DNA of 64,000 bases from Kluyveromyces lactis (lineage: Eukaryota; Ascomycota; Saccharomycetes; Saccharomycetales; Saccharomycetaceae), in NCBI RefSeq assembly GCF_000002515.2, contig NC_006039.1, forward strand, positions 1,674,001 through 1,738,000, read 5' to 3'. The translations under genes were made by a program, and so were the position numbers. Shown here one piece after another: positions 42,088 through 53,157 of the stretch; the stretch's first letter is position 1; each line of letters opens with the position of its first letter. The notes below the pieces were generated by a model that was given only the letters and a program-made list of their open reading frames with translations, was not told the origin of the DNA and did not search any database.

Positions 42088-43470
42088 ATGAAGCTAACAG
42101 ATTCACAAAAACATCTTTATTCGCAATATCTGGCGGTTACGTTAATTGCTGTCCAATTTAGTTTTGATACCTGTGTGTATCTATCAAGTGTGGTTCAGTA
42201 TGTCAAAGAATGTGGATCGGATGATCCTGAAAATTACTTATTCATTTTACAAGCTGTCTCTGCTGCAGTACAAGTATTTTTCTCATTTATTATCGGTGAT
42301 ATTGCTAGTTATGTTGGCTCTATCAAATGGGTAATAATCTTTCTTTATTTTTTATCATTCGTGGGCAATTTCCTATATTCCTGTGCAGGAGCGGTCTCTT
42401 TAAACACGTTACTTGGTGGTCGTATTATATGCGGGGCAGCATCGTCTTCTGGAGCGGTGGTGTATAGTTACATTACCGCTATAAGCAAGGATAGAACAAC
42501 GATCTTCAAATTATTCTCAATTTATCGTACATCTGCTGGTATATGTATGGCGTTAGCACAATTAGTGGCTATTCTCTTTGCATTATGCGATTTTACAGTC
42601 AGAGGATATCGTATTACCTCTTACAATGCACCCACATTTGCTTCTAGCTTTATCATTTTACTTATCTGCGTTCTTCTTATGTTTGTCTTGGAAAACCCGC
42701 CAGTGAAAAGTGCGAGAAATCCTAAGAATTATCTGGACGCTTGGAAGAAGTTTTTCAGTGCTGGTAGTAACAGACTAATTGCATCTTTGATTCTACTTTG
42801 GAATATGTTCCTTTCAACGTTTTTCATGTGTGAAGTCCTTTACTTTATGCCTATTTTCTTAACTCTAAATGTGGGTTGGAAAACAGAATATGAGGGAGTG
42901 GCATTTATGGTTTCTGCCGTGCTAGGTGTAGCTGGAAGCTTTTTTGCGCCGGACTTAGTAAAACTATTCGCAAAGTTAAATACTCCCAGCACGCAAGATG
43001 AAACAGACACGAGTGACAACGATAAGATTGAGAAGGAAGAGTCTGAACAAAAAAGTGACATTAACACATTACACAGGAATCAAGTTTCTTTAACCATATT
43101 TGCATTATTCGTCGCTTTAATAGGCCAAGCTTTCATGATTGGAGCTTCCGAGGCATTGTCCAATGACAAATTGCCAAAAACAAACTCTGGTATCTTTTTC
43201 ACCGCTGGATTGTCTATCACAATGTTAGGCTATAATTTTATGGGATCAAGTGTACCGGCATTATTCTCTATGTATATAGATCCCCAAGTCAAGGTTCAAT
43301 TAATGCCGTTTATAGGAGCTATTGCAGGTGTCGGTAAATTAGTTGCCCCTATAGTACTTGCAGCCCTTTACAAAACACCGCTTGGGCTCCCAATTGGTGT
43401 GGGATTTGGAATGATACTGGTTGGGATATCCATTCCTTCGCTAGTTTATCTTAGGAGGAACAAAATGTGA
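42088..43470 (+). CDS. PUL3: MFS transporter, PUL3-like (pulcherrimin uptake)
   Basis: The protein has 460 residues from the ATG at 42088 and about 12 hydrophobic segments. A long acidic cytosolic loop between TM6 and TM7 (about residues 305-330, rich in D, E and K) separates the two halves. The N-terminal half has LLGGRIICGAASSSGAVVYSYI (family GRxxxG-type helix), and the C-terminal half ends with GLPIGVGFGMILVGISIPSL. It looks like the YNR062C/YCR023C-type MFS group. In K. lactis and S. cerevisiae PUL3 is needed to use pulcherrimin-bound iron. It is convergent with a Sit1-type transporter, 432 bp stop to stop. The transporter superfamily is certain; the substrate is inferred from cluster context. 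Confidence 0.72.
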   Translation: MKLTDSQKHLYSQYLAVTLIAVQFSFDTCVYLSSVVQYVKECGSDDPENYLFILQAVSAAVQVFFSFIIGDIASYVGSIKWVIIFLYFLSFVGNFLYSCAGAVSLNTLLGGRIICGAASSSGAVVYSYITAISKDRTTIFKLFSIYRTSAGICMALAQLVAILFALCDFTVRGYRITSYNAPTFASSFIILLICVLLMFVLENPPVKSARNPKNYLDAWKKFFSAGSNRLIASLILLWNMFLSTFFMCEVLYFMPIFLTLNVGWKTEYEGVAFMVSAVLGVAGSFFAPDLVKLFAKLNTPSTQDETDTSDNDKIEKEESEQKSDINTLHRNQVSLTIFALFVALIGQAFMIGASEALSNDKLPKTNSGIFFTAGLSITMLGYNFMGSSVPALFSMYIDPQVKVQLMPFIGAIAGVGKLVAPIVLAALYKTPLGLPIGVGFGMILVGISIPSLVYLRRNKM

Positions 43471-43902
43471 AGGCAATAAAAGTAGCACCTGATGTTTTCA
43501 AATCACAAGACTTCAACAAGGGCTTTCAGTTCGTTCATAATTCATAGTTTTATTTTGCAGAAAGATTTAAGACCATTTATTGCGTTGAACATCTGGAGTA
43601 CAAACTTTTTACTTCAGATTCCATTGTAAGGCTGGAAAGGAAATGCCTTAATCGCCCTATTTTTTAGGAACCATTGTCCAGTGCATTACATCACTGGAAA
43701 AAATTCCTTTGGTGTCACGGTGGATTACCATGAATGATGTAACTTTCATAAAGCTTTAAGGTACAACCGCAGTAGAGAAAGTTGGTTGCGTAAAATCAAT
43801 CTGACGCAGTCAACAGATTTCACGTTATGTATATGAATACGAACAAAGATATATACATGATACCAGTATATCTAATAATTTAAATTGCCAGGATTGCTTT
43901 AT
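43471..43902. other. Convergent intergenic region PUL3 / SIT1
   Basis: 432 bp between two convergent iron-transport genes. No gene or repeat was recognised; it must contain both 3' ends. Confidence 0.4.
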
Positions 43903-45774
43903 TCATTCCACCTTCTTTCCACCAGTGATACGGGTCCACTTGTCGTCCATCCAAGCTAAGATCGGGTCGTCATGTTCTGTGTTGATGTACTCACCTTCTT
44001 TTAGGTTCTCCTGAGCCTGGTCATCAGTCAATGGTGGATCTCTTAAAAACATGGAAAGTATGAACATAGGCACAGTGAATATTAGAGCCACCAACACCTC
44101 ATATTTCTGCACGTAACGGTATGATTCGACCATAGCATCTCTCATTGGGGTACCCCATGGGTAATCTAAAATGAAATCAAAAGGACTTCCATAGGCGGCA
44201 GTAGCTAAAGTAGCATCACCATTCATTTCCTTTAATAATTTCTTGTACAACAGCTGCGTCCAAATGGCACCAGATGCTGCAGACGCAACGGCACCACCTA
44301 TTCTGTAAATTGTATAGTTCAACGCGGTTACTGAGGCCATGTTTTCATGGGAGGTGATTGATTGTAAGGACACAGTCACCGGGTACGTGAATAAGGTACT
44401 GGTTAAACCCCATAACACTAAACCTCCAATGATACCTTTGTCTGAATCCTTACCACTTCTGAAATGATAAAGGATACCCATGGCTACCATCCACAAGGAA
44501 CACCCAGTGATAATGTATGGTTTCAATCGCTTCGACCTAGTCACAACCAAGGCAAAGAAAGGTGATGCTACAGCTGCGGTGAAACTGTAAACACTGGTAA
44601 TTCTTGTCGCTGACGTTGTCGATTCATCCACAGCAATCACTAAGATAGTATACAAGTAACCAACGGCCATCTGGTAAACAAAGTAAATTAAGAACTGGAT
44701 CGTTAAGGCAGACCACACACCACGGTCCTTCAACAACTCAAAAGGAGCGATGGGGTCCAATGCCCATTTCGATTCCCATACCACGAATATTGGCAATAGC
44801 ACGAAACCTAGCACGAAAGGTGCAATCACGTGAGGGTTATTCCACTTTTGAGACACTCCCCCAGCTAGTGTCAATGGTACTAGGATACAGCCCAAGGTCA
44901 CTGTGAGCAAGAGTACACCGACCACATCTAGCTTCCAGAACAATTGGATTAGGGTTTGCAGTAAACCATGCGATTGATAGTAAGTCTTTTCGAGTTGCAA
45001 GTGCCTCCAAGCTTCAGTCTTACTGGCCCTGTATCTCATGTGCAAGATGCAACATACCAATGGCAAACATGTGAGCGGGAATATAAACGCCCACATACCA
45101 ATGCTCCAAGACCAGTTTTCCAGTGGATTTGCGGCATTGACAACGTTACCTGATACCCACATGTTGATTATGAAGGGCCAGGATGGGACAAAGGTGTAGA
45201 ATAGTCTCCATCTCAACGAAGAGAAATCGGATAGGATTAAGATCACTTGCAACACAACACCCACGAGACCCACATTGTAGAACACTGCACCAGCGGCGTA
45301 CCTCTGAACATCATAAGCCTGAGACTGGATGATAGTTCCCACTGAATAAAACACCGTTGCAACGATTAACAACGTCAAACGGCCAAAAACGTCAGATAAT
45401 CTGGCAAAGAAGACCTGTGCCGATGCACCGATCACTAAGTTGATGATACTAATCGTAGAGAGTAACGAATGCGTGCTGTATGAATTGGTAGCATACGTAG
45501 TGTACACGCTTCTGACAGATCCATCCAATCCATAACCGTACGAACATAGAAACACAGAAAACAAGAGCACAGCTTTCCAGTACCAGGTATCGTACTGCTG
45601 AGCCAAAATCTCCGTCTTTCTTAGCACTAGTGATCTGGTGAACCTTAATTTATCTGGAAGGCCATACTCATTGAGGACTTCAGGTTGCTGTTTTTCGTCC
45701 AAGTCGAACTCATTTGCTGCAACAGTGTGCGATGAGACAGCCTGTTTACCAACAACTTCCTCCTTAACTGCCAT
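43903..45774 (-). CDS. Siderophore-iron transporter, Sit1/Arn family
   Basis: The protein has 623 residues (Sit1 has 628) from the ATG at 45772-45774. About 14 hydrophobic segments follow a 65-residue hydrophilic N-terminus. Strong family matches are CSYGYGLDGSVRSVYTTYAT, SYSTHSLLSTISIINLVIGA, QVFFARLSDVFGRLTLLIV, PFIINMWVSGNVVNA and CILVPLTLAGGVSQKW. AAYGSPFDFILDYPWGTPMR precedes SYRYVQKYEVL near the C-terminus. Family members (Arn1, Arn2/Taf1, Sit1, Enb1) take up ferric siderophores such as ferrioxamine, ferrichrome, coprogen or enterobactin by proton symport, and cycle between endosome and plasma membrane. Which siderophore is used here cannot be read. One CACCC core (minus strand, about 45984-45990) and TATATAA at 45884-45890 lie upstream. 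Confidence 0.92.
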   Translation of the reverse strand: MAVKEEVVGKQAVSSHTVAANEFDLDEKQQPEVLNEYGLPDKLRFTRSLVLRKTEILAQQYDTWYWKAVLLFSVFLCSYGYGLDGSVRSVYTTYATNSYSTHSLLSTISIINLVIGASAQVFFARLSDVFGRLTLLIVATVFYSVGTIIQSQAYDVQRYAAGAVFYNVGLVGVVLQVILILSDFSSLRWRLFYTFVPSWPFIINMWVSGNVVNAANPLENWSWSIGMWAFIFPLTCLPLVCCILHMRYRASKTEAWRHLQLEKTYYQSHGLLQTLIQLFWKLDVVGVLLLTVTLGCILVPLTLAGGVSQKWNNPHVIAPFVLGFVLLPIFVVWESKWALDPIAPFELLKDRGVWSALTIQFLIYFVYQMAVGYLYTILVIAVDESTTSATRITSVYSFTAAVASPFFALVVTRSKRLKPYIITGCSLWMVAMGILYHFRSGKDSDKGIIGGLVLWGLTSTLFTYPVTVSLQSITSHENMASVTALNYTIYRIGGAVASAASGAIWTQLLYKKLLKEMNGDATLATAAYGSPFDFILDYPWGTPMRDAMVESYRYVQKYEVLVALIFTVPMFILSMFLRDPPLTDDQAQENLKEGEYINTEHDDPILAWMDDKWTRITGGKKVE

Positions 45775-48725
45775 TGCTACTTCGGAATGAAAGTTTTTCA
45801 GCGATGACGATGACGACGAACGATTATAGATAACAATTTGAATTATTTCTTCAAACCTCCTAAATCCAAAAGCTTGCTGCCCTTATATAAGGTTATCTCA
45901 TCGATGTACTAATAGAAAAAAAGAAAAATCATTCATTCTAATGACATGGTTTACGGCCTTTCATGCGCCAAGGCATTAGAAAATGGGTGTCAAATGTTTT
46001 TTAGGAACCCCGACGTTTTCGGAACTCTCCTACAAACGGAATAAGGTTTGAGGTGTACCATATGACGGCATAAGGTACTTCGAAAGACACGGAGCGGATG
46101 CATGGGCACAGGTCGTGTACATCAGCTAAACTTCATTATAGAACTGCATCCATGGTATCGTAGTTTGTGGTTAGTCATATATTAACAATAAACTCTTATG
46201 CATAAAGTTTAAATTGATATAAAGACAGTACGGTTCACCGGGAGCCAAGAAGTCGTAGCTGCACGAATGATGTCTCGGCACCCCCAAAAGTGAAAAATTA
46301 TCAAGAATAAAAGATAATAAAAAAAAAAAGAGTGTCGCTTATGGCAGTATGGTGTAACTATTAGAAGTAAAATGTGCAAAATCGTTATAGCCTCGAGTGG
46401 TAACGGTGCCATGAGACATTGAGACTTACCTGCAGTTCTCGAGTTTTTGACCTAGCTTCTGACGCACATTTTCTTTTCTGCACTTGGCATTATCAAATTT
46501 TGCTGATTGTTTGATCTATCTTCAGCCGTCGCTAGAGAAATCCAGCATAAATATCATACATACTACTTATTGTACTCAGCCCCTTTAACTGTACTGGTAG
46601 TCGTTTTCTGCTGCCGAGTACTGCCTGTCCTTTATCAGGTATATTTCTTTTATATGAGGAATATCCATTCTAATTGTGAAAGTTACAGTTCACATGAGAA
46701 AAATAAAACGTTAAATGATATATATGCCAATGTGAATGCCGATTTACGATTTCTTTACACACATACATATAATTTCTGTTCGTTTATGCCATTGAATATA
46801 ATTCTGAGATCATCGATAGAAGGCTCATTGAAAGAAGTGTTAGTCGTAAATATATAGCCACACTTGAACGTAGATAACTTGTTTCACTCTACATATATTA
46901 TTGTCTTCCAAAACGCGACGGGCAGAAACAATAACTGAATGACCTTAGTTGCAGAATTTCAACAATTTCTGACCAGAATGGTCATTGAGATGTGATGTAA
47001 CCAACAAGAAATTTCTAAGTATAGCATCGCTATCTTGCGCTTACGGAAAATTAGAACGAAAACCAGAAATTACTTCAAGGAACACGGCCAGGAGAACCTT
47101 CATCATTTTTTTTGGGACGTTTAGGTGCTGATCAGCTAGTTGCTGCTTACGATATTATATTTGCTTTTGTACTGACCTTTATACGTAGATACTCGCTTTC
47201 AGACTTCTCCCGCTCACATCCAAACATTGTTGGAACCAGTTTCCGGACATTCAAACTTCTTGAGAAAAACGTGGCTAGTGATGTCATAGAGTTATCGGTT
47301 GCAAGGAACTTACCAGGTAGGCCCGAGATTAGCAATCGGTATCAATTTGAGTAGCCAACGTCCTTAATATGCGCATTTTTTCTCACAGACACCAGTCGGG
47401 GTGATTGCATGAATTATGTCGGGTAAAACTAAGGCTGGGAAACCTATCGTGTCTGCTGCAATGACATAGTTAATTTTATCATAAGCTACTCCTCGCTTTT
47501 ACTAATGAGAAGTAGAAACAGATTCATTGATAAGTGTGCTAGGGAAGTAGGAAATGAAGTCTTAGTTACGCTTCATATTTTTTGCAGCAAGGAACAAACA
47601 AAGAGAAAGAAAACTGAAAAAGACAAAATGTCCATTACCGCATATGTTATACTGGCATGCCTTCTATTGATTTTGTCCAGTGTGTTCTTACCATGAAAAC
47701 GTTCCCGAAAATACACAAAGGTTTCTGAAAAAATTCTAGAGGCACTTTTGGCATCGCATCACTCAGAAACTCAAACGTTAAAGGGATGGCATCGGGCGTA
47801 AGGCAATTTCAAATTGCGAGGCAAAGGCAACAGACGTGGTAGCAGATTATCTGGTGATCTTAGTCCAACTAGACCCTTCAATTCGAGGTTTGCCACAAAA
47901 GAAAATCGTATCTAGGAAAAATCTCCAATAATGAAGATGAGCAATTATCGCTGTTCCTCTAAAGAGAATTTTATGTCAGTACCAACCTGAGTAAATGATT
48001 CCTAACTTTCATTGTTTCTTCCGTTTGTCAATACCTTTTACGCCGTTAGTAAACCATTGTTAGCACTTAAACTCTTATTTTGTCATCTTCCTGTTGTACA
48101 GAAGGCACAACAGATAAAAATAATGTCAGTGGCTTTTTTATTATTCTGTTTCTTTTGACTATAATGGCTCGAATTCCGAAATTCCGAAATTCCGAAGCTT
48201 CGAAACTTCGAAAAGTCCGAGCATTTCACAGATTCCAGAGATTCTATATGAATGCGCAGAATAACCGTTCCCCACATTCCCCACAAAGTGCACTGCATAA
48301 CTGGAATTTACAGGACAGTTGATCAAGACAAGATAAAGACAGTTGCATAGATCGATATGACAATAATAGAATGACCGCGGCATAAAAATTTGGTCTTATT
48401 ACGTTATGGCACATTTAAAGATTTGGAAGTTTAAGCTTATGTTCAGATAAATACGAGTGAAGCCAAACATAGCCGTCGTTCCATATCCTTCTGCTTTCTT
48501 TCTTCTGTGAGATATTTACACTGGTAACAGATTTCTTTATAACAAGAACAGTATTTACCACTTCCTTCTGTCTTTGACGTCCAATAGCTTCCTTAAAAAC
48601 ACATAAGGTAAGGACACATATCGAAGTGAGCAGTGCATTTTGAAATAAGGAAGTGCTTCAGTTTTCAGAATCTTCCCTTCTCTTCTCCCCACCTGTTTTT
48701 TAGAAAGATGTTAGATTTAGGTTAG
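45775..48725. other. Gene-poor region upstream of the second adhesin
   Basis: Nearly 3 kb. It contains the SIT1 promoter on the left and the presumed promoter of the second adhesin on the right. Frames of 60-116 codons (for example 46507-46857 and 47112-47354) start mostly at TTG and show no domain. The only notable structure is a TTCCGAA tandem array near 48170-48213. Confidence 0.45.
48170..48213. repeat. Tandem TTCCGAA / TTCGAA array
   Basis: Three ATTCCGAA units in a row (48174-48197, spacing 9 bp then 8 bp) are followed by two CTTCGAA units and another TCCGA. The units contain CCG triplets of the kind recognised by zinc-cluster proteins, and lie about 550 bp upstream of the second adhesin. 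They could be regulatory or simply a short satellite. Confidence 0.5.
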
Positions 48726-51086
48726 TTCACATATGCGATCATTCTTTTGTCGTATCTCTATCAGAAAATAGAAGCAAATGCCCTTACTGGTTGCGATGCT
48801 GAGGATAAATTCACATTCCAAGGTTTGGTGGCTGACTACTACCACTACCCATTGAATTATACTGGTAATTCTTGTTACGACTTCGACGACACTTATAAAT
48901 CAAGCGAGTACCGACACGGAGGCTATGAGACGTACGGAGGTGGGTACATCGATTCAAGTTACGATATAAACGATTTGTCCTTCACTATGAACACGGTTCA
49001 GACTGATTTGTGTCCCTCCCCTGTATATGGTACATTACCTGGTGCATACAACTTTCCGTACACTATCACAGTAACTAACTTCACCATGCTTCTATCTGGT
49101 TACTTTTACGCTCCTAAGAGCGGCGAGTACCAGTTCAACCTTAACCGAGCCGATGATTTTGCCTACGTTACTATGGGAAACGGTAGTACATTCGAATGTT
49201 GTCAAGAACCTGACACCGATTCTAACCCAGCAGCATTCGAATTGATCACTGAACTTGATGGAGAAGCCGCTAATGCTAGTGTTACGTTGAAGGCAGGTGT
49301 GTTCTATCCATTAAAGTTACTATTCGTCAACAAATGGGGCAATCCTAGTCTAGAGTTCCAATTCGTTGATGTAGACGGTATACTGCACGAAAGTTTCGAC
49401 GATTACGTGTATTATTTCCCTAAAGACTCATTCCAGTATGAGTGTCCAATGAGTGTTACTACTACAGTACCATGGACGCAAACATTCACTTCAACGTACA
49501 CCACAGAGACGGTATACGAAGCTTCTGATGAGCCAAGTACGACAGTAGTGTTGGTTGTAGTTAAAACTCCAGAAGTCCAAACCGCGACAACCACTTATGC
49601 TGGATGGACAGGCAGTGCTACTCAGACTATTGGTACTGAGACAGTAACTGAAACTGGATCGAATGGCATTCCAACCATCAAGACTATTTACTCAGTGGAA
49701 ACTCCTGAGGTTCAAACAGCCACCACCGAATATTCAGGATGGACCGGCACTACTACCAACACAATTGGAACTGAAACAGTGACTGAAACTGGATCTGATG
49801 GTATTCCAACCATAAAGACGATTTATACTGTTGAGACGCCAGAAGTTCAAACTGCAACAACCACTTATACTCCATGGACCGGTGCTACTTCTAACACTAT
49901 TGGTACAGAAACAGTGACTGAAACTGGATCTGATGGTATCCCAACCGTAAAGACTATCTTTACCGTCGAAACTCCTGAGGTTCAAACTGATACCACAATC
50001 TACACCCCATGGACTGGTGCTACTACCAACACGATCGGTACCGAGACTGTCACAGAAACTGGATCTGATGGCATTCCAACCGTGAAGACGATTTACACTG
50101 TTGAGACGCCAGAAGGTCAAACTGCCACTACGGTTTACACTCCATGGACCGGTACTACTTCCAACACCATTGGCACTGAAACAGTAACTGAAACCGGCTC
50201 AGATGATATTCCAACCATTAAAACTATCTTCACCGTCGAAACCCCAGAAGTTCAAACTGCCACCACCGAATATTCAGGATGGACAGGCAGTGCTACTCAG
50301 ACTATTGGTTCTGAGACAGTAACTGAAACTGGATCGAATGGTATCCCAACCGTAAAGACTATCTTTACCGTCGAAACTCCTGATGTACAAACTGCAACAA
50401 CCACATACATTGAAGGGACCGGCACTGATTCGAGCACTATTGGCTGGTTCAGAAACTCTACTACATCTAACTCAATAACGACTGGAACTACCTCAACAGA
50501 TCCAACCTTCTCCTTGAATACTGTCACCACTACGAGAAATAATCTCACCTCTGAAACCACCGCAACTGAGACTGCATCTGAAAATACGTCTGATCCAGCC
50601 ACTGCTGGTACTTCTTTGACGCAGCCGACCATCTCCTTGAGTACAGTCACTATTACAAGCAATGGCGTCACCACTGTTTACACCACCACTTGCTCTATTG
50701 ATGGCACCGTTAGCGAGAAAACATCTCAAAAGTCTCTCCCCTCAAAGTCACCAGGTGAAAGATCCAGTACAGAACTTTCCAATGCAACAGAATCAAAAAA
50801 GGATGGAATGTCCAACACTGAAAGGTCCCATAATACAGGGATTAACGAGGACGAGGTTTCTAGTACTACTGCAACTGAAAGTACCTCTGGTCCTTCAGTC
50901 GATATGAGGATCACGTCTGATTCGTCGATCGAGACTGGAACCGACCATAAACAAAATGGCTCAGGTACAGAAACGCAAACAGCACCTTCATCATCATCTA
51001 TAGCTGAGATGGTGTCATTGTATGAGGGCAGCGCTGTGAAACTTTTTGCAACACCTTTCACTGCAGTATTCTTAGCATTGTTATGA
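48726..51086 (+). pseudogene. Second Flo-type PA14 adhesin, lacking a usable start and signal peptide
   Basis: The frame is open from just after a TAG at 48723-48725 to 51086, but no in-frame ATG precedes the PA14 domain. The only upstream ATG (48733) is in another frame and stops after 12 codons. The PA14 domain (about 48780-49450) is clearly paralogous to the first adhesin (GGYETYGGGYIDSSY, GYFYAPKSGEYQFNLNRADD with the two aspartates). Six Flo repeats of 45 residues follow (49530-50400). Next are degenerate Ser/Thr-rich segments with YTTTCSI, and a C-terminal GPI-type hydrophobic end (KLFATPFTAVFLALL). The residues before the domain (TYAIILLSYLYQK) look like a damaged signal peptide. It may be a silent donor for recombination with the first adhesin. 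A hidden 5' exon cannot be excluded, although no yeast-type 5' splice site or branch point was found. Confidence 0.7.
49530..50400 (+). repeat. Six Flo-type 135-bp repeats
   Basis: Units of 45 residues carry the same core (VTETGSDGIPTIKTIY) as in the first adhesin, with the EYSGWTG and TYTPWTG subtypes both present. Several stretches of DNA appear nearly identical between the two genes, for example 49725-49810 against 29255-29325 and 29660-29750. Confidence 0.88.
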
Positions 51087-53157
51087 TGCTTTTCAATTCC
51101 ACAGAACCTTTTGTTTCTTCAACAGAAAGATTCTAACCACTTCATATTATCACAAAGCTTTAGTTCTTCTCTATATGAGAAGCGGGTACCGTATTATTCA
51201 TCAACACGTTCGTCTTAGTTCTTATTCACCACTGCTTACCGAAATTCGATAGCATAGGCATACAATAAATTTAGGTGCCCATTTTTATTGTTCTCAGCAT
51301 ATTCGATATTGCAACCAAACTATTTCTTATTTCCACTGTTTCTGCTCTCAATATTTGGAACACTTGCGATCAAAAGTTGATCGGGCCTTTTCACGGAAGA
51401 GCCTTACATTTAAGTTCCTTCATTTAAGTTCTTTCATTTTATTACTTTCATCTGTTTTTAATCTCAGCTTGTTTAATTTCTATCGAAAACATTTTGGTAT
51501 CTGAAGAATCTGGAGAAACTTCAAGATTATGAAGTTCGAAAAGTTTAATAGTAATGTCGAAGTTCTTTGAGGCCGTTTTGATTTACACAATTGTTTTGGT
51601 AGTTACTAGAAAGTGTACCAAGTATATTACTCACGTGTGTATTTCCGAGTACAAATGATCAAAGCGCAGCTTAAAGATCCAGAAACGGTGGTGAGATACA
51701 AAAACATTTCTATGCCTTAATATTTATAATAGAGGTTTGTATGCAACCGCCCCATATTTGTTTTTGTTGGCCTATAATGCCATGGAATAGCATTTGCTTA
51801 CTTTAATTTCATATTCTATATTTTGTTCCGGATATATATATGTCTTTTAAAGTACTCCAGGCAAATGAGTTATTCAGTAATGGAAAGATTGTTTTTTTGG
51901 GACGATGGGAAGTCGAACATTTGTCAAGGAGTAATTAAATCTTTGATTATACCTATAAAGTGATATAATAACAGCTTCCGCTTTCAGCTCATTTGAAATA
52001 GTATAGGAACCTGGATGGTTGAAAAATCTTTCATTTCAGTATTTTGTGAGTCGTTTGAGGGTATCTCCTGACTCTTTCCCGATAGAACTAATTGTTATCT
52101 ACAAGTTGATTAATTTCAATATCGTCTCACCGTTTATGCTCTTTTGCATAAACTTACCATTCTTATTGTTGTCGTTTCTAATGTGTGTTCATCGTACTTA
52201 GTTTTTCCGCCAATTTTCATTTTTTTTCAGCGTTCAAACTTACTGCGGATTTGACTGGTAAATCTAGTTCCTGCATGCACATGGCATGAGGTCTATGTAA
52301 GTGATGTTTCAATTATTATCCGTACATATGTTAAGCCAAACACAATGGTTGCATTACCAAGAAGTAACTCTATGCAAATTATTCAAAGTCCCACCACTTG
52401 AGTAGAAAAGCAGGTAGTTTTTTACTGTCGACAAAAGAGATAATATCATTTTCTAACTTGAACGCCTGCTTGTTATTTGGGACATTCATTTCTGTCTCAG
52501 TTGGTTCGAGCAATGTGAAATTATATCAGAGGAAACGTTCTTAAACTGCTGTACAAGATTGCCAAGATAATAACCTTCACGCTTAAATTTTTTGAGTAAC
52601 AATTATTGAGTATTTTCTTGAGTGTGAGCGCATATCTTGAAAACGGGACATTTTACCGTTAGAAAACGTTCGCAACAATTAATGCTACTTCCAACCTCTT
52701 CGCCATTCACCAAATCTGTAATATAGTGGGTTTCATTGATGACGGAAAGCACAATTTATTTTAAGTTGGTATTGTTTGCCAAGTGTGCCAAGTTCTCACT
52801 GAATAGATGATCTTCGAGGTACTTAAACGTATGCGTTTACTACATAGGATACACGCTTGCTAAAAGCAGTTAATGATCGTAAAGCTGTGATTTTATAAAA
52901 AGAAATCATGACTTTTTCGAGACACCAGGCTACGTTGTTTCGCATGTAAACAATCACAAATGAAACTTGGGTCAAGATAAGAGCCAATAAGGAGAATACC
53001 AATCATCAACCGCCATTCGTTATTATTTTCTATTAGAGGAAAATGCTTCTTTTTGAATGGAAAATCTTTTGACCTCTGATCAGAGGCACAGTCCATTATA
53101 GTCGGAGAATGATGTAATCGTTGTTGTAGTAGAGGAGACTCTGTACGTTGGACACTC
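51087..53157. other. Gene-free AT-rich region
   Basis: About 2.1 kb downstream of the second adhesin. No supported gene, tRNA or repeat. Two frames of 60-91 codons (52019-52201 plus; 52893-53168 minus) show no features and the second overlaps the next gene's 3' end. Confidence 0.45.

Noticed and set aside
47505-47696. 63-codon frame ending in a hydrophobic tail (SITAYVILACLLLILSS)
   Set aside because: Tail-anchor-like end is intriguing, but the length is within chance expectation and no homologue is recognised.
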